This document shows positions 58,424-64,000 of a stretch of 64,000 nucleotides of DNA, one piece after another (position 1 is the first letter of the stretch; each line of letters begins with the position of its first letter). The notes under the pieces are model-generated. The model saw only the letters and a program-made list of their open reading frames with translations. It ran no database searches and was not told the origin of the DNA. Origin of the DNA: RUG334 sp045599645 (GTDB taxonomy: Bacteria; Muiribacteriota; Ozemobacteria; Ozemobacterales; Ozemobacteraceae); assembly GCA_045599645.1 (NCBI GenBank), contig JAZRWI010000019.1, forward strand, positions 28,197 through 92,196, read 5' to 3'. Both the position numbers and the translations under genes were made by a program.

Positions 58424-60346
58424 TCAAATATATTTAAAGCACATGATAGTGATGTCGTCAAACTGTTCGGAACCAGATTCAAAATTAATGACAGCATCAA
58501 ATATAGCCTGTTTTGTTTCTTCTGCACTCAAATGTTGAGCACCGCATTTTTCCAGGACAGCCGCAAAGGCTTTGTCTCCCAAAAGTTCCTCTTTGCTGTT
58601 ATTAGCTTCTGTAACACCGTCAGTATAAAATACAACCATATCACCGTGATTAAGGGGCAGGTCTGATTGCCCATATTCACGGTCAGACATTACTCCTAAT
58701 GGGATTCCATGTCTTTTACATGGCTTTTCCACAGTTCCATCAGCTCTGATAACGTAAAAAGGATTATGGCCAGCATTGCAATAAGACATAATCCCAGTCT
58801 TTAAATCAACAATAGCGAACAAATATGTAACAAACATATTTGCAATATTATTGTTGCTGACAAATGAATTAAGGCTTGAAACAACCTGCTGAGGCGAATT
58901 ATCCCTGGCGATAACCAAACCACGATGGTAAGTCTGGGTTATTGCCATAAACAAGGAAGCAGGGACCCCTTTCCCCGAAACATCACCTATTGCCATGCAA
59001 AGCTTATCGGGAGCAATCATCAAATGGTCATATAAGTCACCACCAACTTCTTTTGCCGGCTGCAATATGGAAGAAACCTCGAAAGCATCGCATTTTGGGA
59101 AAGGAGGCACTATTTTTGGCAGAATACCTTTTTGAATTTCGCGTGCTAATTTCAATTCATTTTCTATTTTTTCTTTTGCCGAAGTGACAGACTTTAAATT
59201 TTCAGTATATAAGACAAGCGATGCTTCCATCTGCTCCATCGAATTAGATAAAGAACCTATTTCATCATTGGTATGACAATTTTCTGGAATCTTTATGTCA
59301 AAATTGCCTTTACCTATTTCATTTGCTACGTCAGACAAAGTCTTTAAGGGCTTTGTTACTCTTATGGATATGATAAGAATAACCAAAACGGTCAAAGCAA
59401 GACTTATCAGCGCCACAATGAGGAATGAATGCTCAAAATTTCTTTCCTGGGCAAATAGTTCTTCTATTGGAAACTCTACCCCAAATATCCAGTTATTGGA
59501 TTTTAAAGGAGTAAAATAAACAAAAGATTCATTATTTTCAGAAGTTTTTCCTAGATATATACCTTTTCTTTTTATGGTCATTTCATCAAACAATAATCTC
59601 AAAGAAGGCATTTTCTGAGTCAGGGAATCAACACTTTCTTTAAAACACCATTCTCTATTTTTATGAGCGACCACTGTTCCGTCTGAGGAAATTACAAAAG
59701 CCTTTGCCTTATCTTCTGCAGATATACTTTCAACAGACTGCTGAAGGAAACCTATTGACTGGTCGATAGCCAGGACACCAACAAATTTTTTATTCCCTTT
59801 TTCATCTGTATCAAAAATTGGAGCAGTAAAAGCAGTCAAAGGTTCAGGAATGATAAACCCCTTAAAAGGATTGGCCCATAACGGTTTCTGAGCTTTTTTT
59901 ACATTAACATACCAAGGCTCATTAAGATAATTTTTCCCGTAGCCTTTAACATATTCACCGTTCTTGTAAGTAACAAATGGAACATATTCTTTATTACTCC
60001 CTGGTTCTGGTTCGTAAGCAACAACAACAGCCAAAAGTTCCGGTCGTTCAGCACGGGCCTTCACAAAACAATCCAAGATAAAATCATGAATATGATCATC
60101 GTCGGCTTTAGTTATAATCTGATTATTAATAATCGTATCACTCAGGCGCTGACTGTCGGAAAATATTCTATCCATGTAGTATTGGTTTTTGTCACCAATA
60201 TTTTCGCCTTTTTGTTGCAAAATAGAAGTAAAATTGCTCTTTATCTGTTTTCTGACAATAATAAAAATACTGCAAAAAACAATACTTATACAGATTAATA
60301 TAGCAACAAAAAACTTTAGGGCAAGACTACGCCTTATTGCATTCAT
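58424..60346 (-). CDS. Membrane sensor phosphatase: Cache-like, HAMP and PP2C (SpoIIE/RsbU) domains
   Basis: A 640-residue protein. N-terminal membrane helix (about 10-30), a periplasmic double-Cache-like region (MDRIFSDSQRLSDTI ... LAIDQSIGFLQQSVES), a second helix near 300-325, HAMP (VTKPLKTLSDVANEIGKGNF), a short coiled coil, and a PPM-type serine/threonine phosphatase (GGDLYDHL, AIGDVSGKGVPASLFMA, NAGHNPFYVI, FYTDGVTEA). Its metal-binding Asps are present. Such proteins usually dephosphorylate an anti-sigma-factor antagonist; none is nearby. It is downstream of the NRPS gene with a 135-nt gap; 58189-58423 contains no visible gene. Confidence 0.92.
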   Translation of the reverse strand: MNAIRRSLALKFFVAILICISIVFCSIFIIVRKQIKSNFTSILQQKGENIGDKNQYYMDRIFSDSQRLSDTIINNQIITKADDDHIHDFILDCFVKARAERPELLAVVVAYEPEPGSNKEYVPFVTYKNGEYVKGYGKNYLNEPWYVNVKKAQKPLWANPFKGFIIPEPLTAFTAPIFDTDEKGNKKFVGVLAIDQSIGFLQQSVESISAEDKAKAFVISSDGTVVAHKNREWCFKESVDSLTQKMPSLRLLFDEMTIKRKGIYLGKTSENNESFVYFTPLKSNNWIFGVEFPIEELFAQERNFEHSFLIVALISLALTVLVILIISIRVTKPLKTLSDVANEIGKGNFDIKIPENCHTNDEIGSLSNSMEQMEASLVLYTENLKSVTSAKEKIENELKLAREIQKGILPKIVPPFPKCDAFEVSSILQPAKEVGGDLYDHLMIAPDKLCMAIGDVSGKGVPASLFMAITQTYHRGLVIARDNSPQQVVSSLNSFVSNNNIANMFVTYLFAIVDLKTGIMSYCNAGHNPFYVIRADGTVEKPCKRHGIPLGVMSDREYGQSDLPLNHGDMVVFYTDGVTEANNSKEELLGDKAFAAVLEKCGAQHLSAEETKQAIFDAVINFESGSEQFDDITIMCFKYI

Positions 60347-60444
60347 ACAGCTTTACCGCCTGACAAAATTAAGTAATACGAACAAAAAAGCAGAGAGACC
60401 ATGTTCCAAAACAGCAGGATACCTGTTTCTAGTTTTATGTTGAA

Positions 60445-60462
60445 CAGTCTTTTAAAAGACTG
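60445..60462. promoter_or_regulatory. Perfect 18-bp palindrome downstream of the NRPS gene
   Basis: CAGTCTTTTAAAAGACTG lies between the NRPS stop (60482) and the phosphatase start (60346). It could be a weak terminator for the NRPS or a dimeric regulator site for the phosphatase gene. Confidence 0.4.
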
Positions 60463-60481
60463 CTCTACAATAATATTATCA

Positions 60482-63400
60482 TCACTCGAAAAAATCCATA
60501 GATTTAAGTGCCTTGACAGCCTTTTCGATATATTCTTCGGTAATAATCGGCCAGCGGAAGCCGAGAACATTCAGTACCGCCAGCGTAAATGTGTTATTGC
60601 AAGAAATGAACCAGCGGGAACTATTATTGCCTAAGTAGGCAATAAGGCTGGAAATTGAGGCATTGAACTTTTCATCGTGCATAACTTCATCAAAACGCTT
60701 CTGGAATTCGGACTGTTTAACAATCTTTATATCCAGACCGCATGCGTTCATTGCGTCTATGACGTTTGCCATATCAACAGTATGATTATTGTAAGCATGG
60801 AAAACGGTGAATTTATCAGGTGTTCCAGCTAGTGTAATTACAGCCTCGGCAGTAGAATCTATTGGAGAGAATTCTATCGGTTCAACAATACTGGCCATAG
60901 GCAGACAGCCCAGGGTATTATATGCTCTGAGTGTATTCATGAAGTTGTTGGTTCTGAAATTGGCCTGGAATTCACCATCAGAAGCACGGCTCATAAGGTT
61001 ACCGACACGGATGATTTTTCCTCTCAGACCACGGTTCTGAACAGCTTCAAGAACAGCCTTCTCAGCCTGCCATTTTGTTCTGCCATATTTGTTATCAAGG
61101 TTCTGTCCAAAAGAATGCTGATTTTCATGCATTTGGAAAGTCTGTGGAATGGCATTATCAACACTTTCGCCAGCTATACTTCCAGTTGAAACCTGAACGA
61201 GCTTCTTATTATGCTTACAGCAGATTTCCACAAGATTTTCAACACCATGGAAATTAACCCTGTCTAACAGGTCGTCATTAGAAAAATGCTTTACCACAGC
61301 TGCACAGTTGATGATGGTATCATAATCAACCTCTTTAAGAGTATCTTCAAGACCTTTGTCGGTTATATCACCGTTTATGATTTTGATTCTGCCGCCAATC
61401 ATTTCAGAATAGGTTTCGTCAAAGTAATACATGAACATCATGTCCAGTCTGGTTTCAGCAGACATATTCTTACCATTACGAATCAGGCAGGAAACAACCG
61501 GACATCCGTTATCAATCAGCTTTTTAACAACATGTATACCCAGGAAGCCGTTTGCACCGGTAACTAAAACATTACCAATGTCAGATCTGGTAATATCTTC
61601 CAGATGTTCCATAGAATTATATTTAAGCGCATCAGCAAAAGCTTCTTCCTTCGGGGCAAAAACTTCATTGGAATTTTGTTCCGATGCTGAATTGTTTTCA
61701 ATGAACTTAGCAAGAGCTTCTGGAGACGGGTTGTCAAATATATTGGAATAAACGAACTTAATACCGCTATTCATGCTCTTCATAACAACCTTCATCGCAG
61801 ACAATGACGTGCCTCCAATGTTAAAGAAGCTTTCATCTGCATAAACCTTATCAACTCCGAGTATTTCAGCAAATATAGCACAGAGCTTAGATTCTAGTTC
61901 TGTAGACGGTTCACGTCCTACTTTTCTATCCATCTTGGGTTCTGGCAGCTTCTTTCTATCTATCTTCCCGTTAGAGGTCATTGGCATTTTATCCACCTGC
62001 ATAAATACAGTGGGAACCATGTATTCTGTTAGAGTTTCAGCCATGAATGCTCGGAGTTTTTCCTTGTCCACTTCATTCTGAGAAGAGTAATACAGACAGA
62101 TATTCGGACTTTCACCGATATTCTTTACTACAGCAATAAGATGTTCCATACCTCCGAATTCTGAAGCACGGTTTTCAATTTCACCGAGTTCGATTCTGAG
62201 GCCTCTTATCTTGACCTGATGGTCTATACGGCCGATAAAGTCGATATTGCCGTCTTCGTTCCATTTTACAAGGTCACCGCTTCTGTAGGCTCTAACATAA
62301 GGCATATCAGCAGAAGGTCTGAATTCTATGAACTTCTCTGCATTGAGTTCCGGTCTGTTCATGTAACCACGGGCTACGCCAGTACCAGCAATAAGAAGTT
62401 CGCCTGCTACGCCCTGCGGAACTAACTGACAGTTCTGGTCTACAACATATAGCTGATAGTTAGGCATTGGTCTGCCGATACAAGTTCCGTCACTTTCGTC
62501 AATGACTTCAAATGTTGTTGAATAGATAGAGCATTCTGTCGGTCCATAACCATTGATATAGCGGAAGCCGGGATTATTAGCCCGAGGCATCTTTTCGCCA
62601 CCGATGCACATTACCCTCAGAGAATGCTTCATGTCCTTGAGTATGTTTCCAATCTGAGTTGTAAAGAAAGCTACGGTTATATTGCTGAATGCCAGATATT
62701 CATTCAGAGAGAATATTTCCTTACGGATATCATCAGCGAGAATATGGACAGCGGCCCCCGAAAGAATACTCGGGTAGATATCTATCATGTGAGCGTCAAA
62801 ACCGAAGTTTGCATAAGCAGCAACCCTGTCCTCAGGTGTAATATCGAATTCACTCTGATACCAGTGGCAGAAGTTCACAATACCGTGGTGTTCAAGCTCA
62901 ACGGCCTTTGGAATGCCTGTAGAGCCGGATGTAAAAAGGATTACCATACGATCGTCTGGCTTTACTGCCGGAAGTTCGGCAATCTGTTTCTTTGTAGTCT
63001 TCTTCAGACCTTCCAGTTCACAGCTTTCAAATACAGTCCCGCTGAATCCGGGCAGTTTTTCTTTTACCAGGCCGTTTTCAGTAAGAATTACCTTAAGACC
63101 TGCATCATTGCACATGAATTCAAGACGATCACTTGGGAATGAAGTATCAAGAGGCATATATGCAGCACCGGCCTTCATGACGGCAAGAGGATAGATTACC
63201 ATCAGTTCTGAACGGTGAATCATTACACCGACAATGTCACCAAGGTTTACATTGCATTTTTCCTTCAGATATACAGCAAGTCTGTCCGACATTTCATCAA
63301 TGTATTTATAAGTGAAGTTTCTGCCGTTGTATACAACGCCTGTTGCATCAGGTGTAGTCTTTGCACGATTACGACAGATAGTTACGATAGTTTCTGTTGT

Positions 63401-64000
63401 ATCATATTCAAGCTTTCTTCCATCGGCAAGTGCAAGAACTGTCTTTTCCTGTTCTGCTGATACAAGTCTGCAGTCCTTCAGTCTGGTTGAAGTTGTCATG
63501 CTGATAGCCATATTTTTTACAGCTTCAGCAAGAACGTGTATATCCTTTTCACAGTAGACATTGCCGTCATATTCAACAGAAATGATGTATTTGCCATTCT
63601 GTGGATATACTGTGAACATAAGCGGAAATTTTACTATATCAAGTCCGAGAGAAATACTTTCAGCATCGGATTCACCGACATTTGCACCGTCAAAGAGACC
63701 GCCCTGATATACAAACATAATGCCGGCATGAATGCCGTGACGTTCTACTATCTTTGTGTATGGGTAGAAATCGTTTGCATAGCTTTCCTGGAGCTGGGCA
63801 TGGATTGATTTTACGTAATCGGAGACTGATTGCTCAGCGTGCGTCTGTGGGCTTTCGAAGCTGTTGGCAGAGTTGGCTTGGTTGGCATGGTTGGCGTTGT
63901 TTAGTTTGTTGGCATTATTAACATTGTTAATATCAAGCTTTCCAGCTTCGAGCTGATGACTGCCTTCTCTCGGCTGGGAGTTGGTGGCCGATGGCTGTCG
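60482..64000 (-). CDS. NRPS terminal module: partial condensation, adenylation, carrier and thioester-reductase domains (5' end outside window)
   Basis: The minus strand is open from the right edge, giving 1,172 visible residues; a Met at 63718 is internal. Residues 1 to about 150 are the C-terminal part of a condensation domain (DYVKSIHAQLQESYANDFYP). Adenylation motifs follow: LFTSGSTGIPK (about 355-365), NGYGPTE, YRSGDLVKW and SNGKIDRKKL. The carrier site is FFNIGGTSLSAM. From about residue 815 an NAD(P)-binding reductase (VTGANGFLGIHV, STGSIAGES, YGRTKWQAEK) completes the module and should release the product as an aldehyde or alcohol. The amino acid activated is unknown. An Asn/Ala-rich insert (about 23-47) is described separately. 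Confidence 0.93.
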   Translation of the reverse strand, partial: RQPSATNSQPREGSHQLEAGKLDINNVNNANKLNNANHANQANSANSFESPQTHAEQSVSDYVKSIHAQLQESYANDFYPYTKIVERHGIHAGIMFVYQGGLFDGANVGESDAESISLGLDIVKFPLMFTVYPQNGKYIISVEYDGNVYCEKDIHVLAEAVKNMAISMTTSTRLKDCRLVSAEQEKTVLALADGRKLEYDTTETIVTICRNRAKTTPDATGVVYNGRNFTYKYIDEMSDRLAVYLKEKCNVNLGDIVGVMIHRSELMVIYPLAVMKAGAAYMPLDTSFPSDRLEFMCNDAGLKVILTENGLVKEKLPGFSGTVFESCELEGLKKTTKKQIAELPAVKPDDRMVILFTSGSTGIPKAVELEHHGIVNFCHWYQSEFDITPEDRVAAYANFGFDAHMIDIYPSILSGAAVHILADDIRKEIFSLNEYLAFSNITVAFFTTQIGNILKDMKHSLRVMCIGGEKMPRANNPGFRYINGYGPTECSIYSTTFEVIDESDGTCIGRPMPNYQLYVVDQNCQLVPQGVAGELLIAGTGVARGYMNRPELNAEKFIEFRPSADMPYVRAYRSGDLVKWNEDGNIDFIGRIDHQVKIRGLRIELGEIENRASEFGGMEHLIAVVKNIGESPNICLYYSSQNEVDKEKLRAFMAETLTEYMVPTVFMQVDKMPMTSNGKIDRKKLPEPKMDRKVGREPSTELESKLCAIFAEILGVDKVYADESFFNIGGTSLSAMKVVMKSMNSGIKFVYSNIFDNPSPEALAKFIENNSASEQNSNEVFAPKEEAFADALKYNSMEHLEDITRSDIGNVLVTGANGFLGIHVVKKLIDNGCPVVSCLIRNGKNMSAETRLDMMFMYYFDETYSEMIGGRIKIINGDITDKGLEDTLKEVDYDTIINCAAVVKHFSNDDLLDRVNFHGVENLVEICCKHNKKLVQVSTGSIAGESVDNAIPQTFQMHENQHSFGQNLDNKYGRTKWQAEKAVLEAVQNRGLRGKIIRVGNLMSRASDGEFQANFRTNNFMNTLRAYNTLGCLPMASIVEPIEFSPIDSTAEAVITLAGTPDKFTVFHAYNNHTVDMANVIDAMNACGLDIKIVKQSEFQKRFDEVMHDEKFNASISSLIAYLGNNSSRWFISCNNTFTLAVLNVLGFRWPIITEEYIEKAVKALKSMDFFE
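63862..63933 (-). repeat. Minisatellite in frame inside the NRPS condensation domain
   Basis: Reverse-complement units AACGCCAACCATGCC and AACCAAGCC translate to NANHANQANSANS in the NRPS frame. Flanking sequence (63934-64000) contains AGCTGGAAAGCTT-type words like the 25.77 kb tract. It matches the 49.3 kb minisatellite. Confidence 0.8.

Overview
The window reads like a chromosomal segment of a Gram-negative-type (diderm), moderately AT-rich bacterium. It encodes several lipoproteins with clear lipobox cysteines, a classical autotransporter ending in a beta-barrel and a terminal Phe, a YadA-type trimeric adhesin, a secretin-type N-domain protein and an open beta-barrel-like protein at the left edge. 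The mix of large TPR, Ig-like, IPT/TIG and SLH-like surface proteins with HAMP adenylate cyclases, a SpoIIE phosphatase and an NRPS suggests an uncultured, probably anaerobic or host-associated lineage (a Riflebacteria-like group would fit). Taxonomy is inference only; no rRNA or other marker here settles it.

Layout. 0-4.2 kb: a partial outer-membrane-like gene divergent from a sensorless sigma-54 activator, then a three-gene run (zinc ribbon/membrane protein, AMIN+STN protein, SLH-like+carboxypeptidase-regulatory protein) that looks like envelope biogenesis. 4.2-9.2 kb: truncated glmU, prs, an 830-residue TPR lipoprotein, a small membrane protein and tRNA-Gln. 9.2-20 kb: a surface-protein cluster (dead M30-like peptidase lipoprotein, a 1,770-residue Ig-like protein with a FlgD-like tail, two more lipoproteins). 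20-25 kb: a membrane protein, a U32 peptidase-family protein and a membrane adenylate cyclase in one minus-strand run. 25-34 kb: small metabolic and redox genes (C_GCAxxG_C_C protein, TcdA, HAD phosphatase, exported nitroreductase, FTR-like Fe-S protein, SulP transporter, HD hydrolase) separated by many dispersed repeats and one striking array of about a dozen small hairpins. 34-45 kb: accessory region with an autotransporter, two paralogous Rpn-type nucleases, a DUF4143-type ATPase bracketed by matching two-part inverted repeats, and a 4.8 kb island with a YadA-like adhesin bounded by duplicated tRNA-Gly 3' ends. 45-58 kb: tRNA-Gly, a WbpM/PglF-type dehydratase, an IPT/TIG lipoprotein, a repeat field, a HEAT-repeat/pseudo-M48/secreted-protein/M48/LOG cluster and typA. 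58-64 kb: a HAMP-PP2C phosphatase and the terminal module of an NRPS with a reductive release domain, open at the right edge.

Together the genes point to heavy investment in the cell envelope: UDP-GlcNAc supply (glmU, PglF-like), lipoprotein scaffolds, adhesins and envelope proteolysis. The most unusual features are the hairpin array at 32.06-32.57 kb, the integrase-less tRNA-Gly island, the ATPase cassette with mirrored ends, two peptidase-like proteins that have lost their zinc sites (one beside an intact relative), and a minisatellite found both between genes and in frame inside the NRPS condensation domain.
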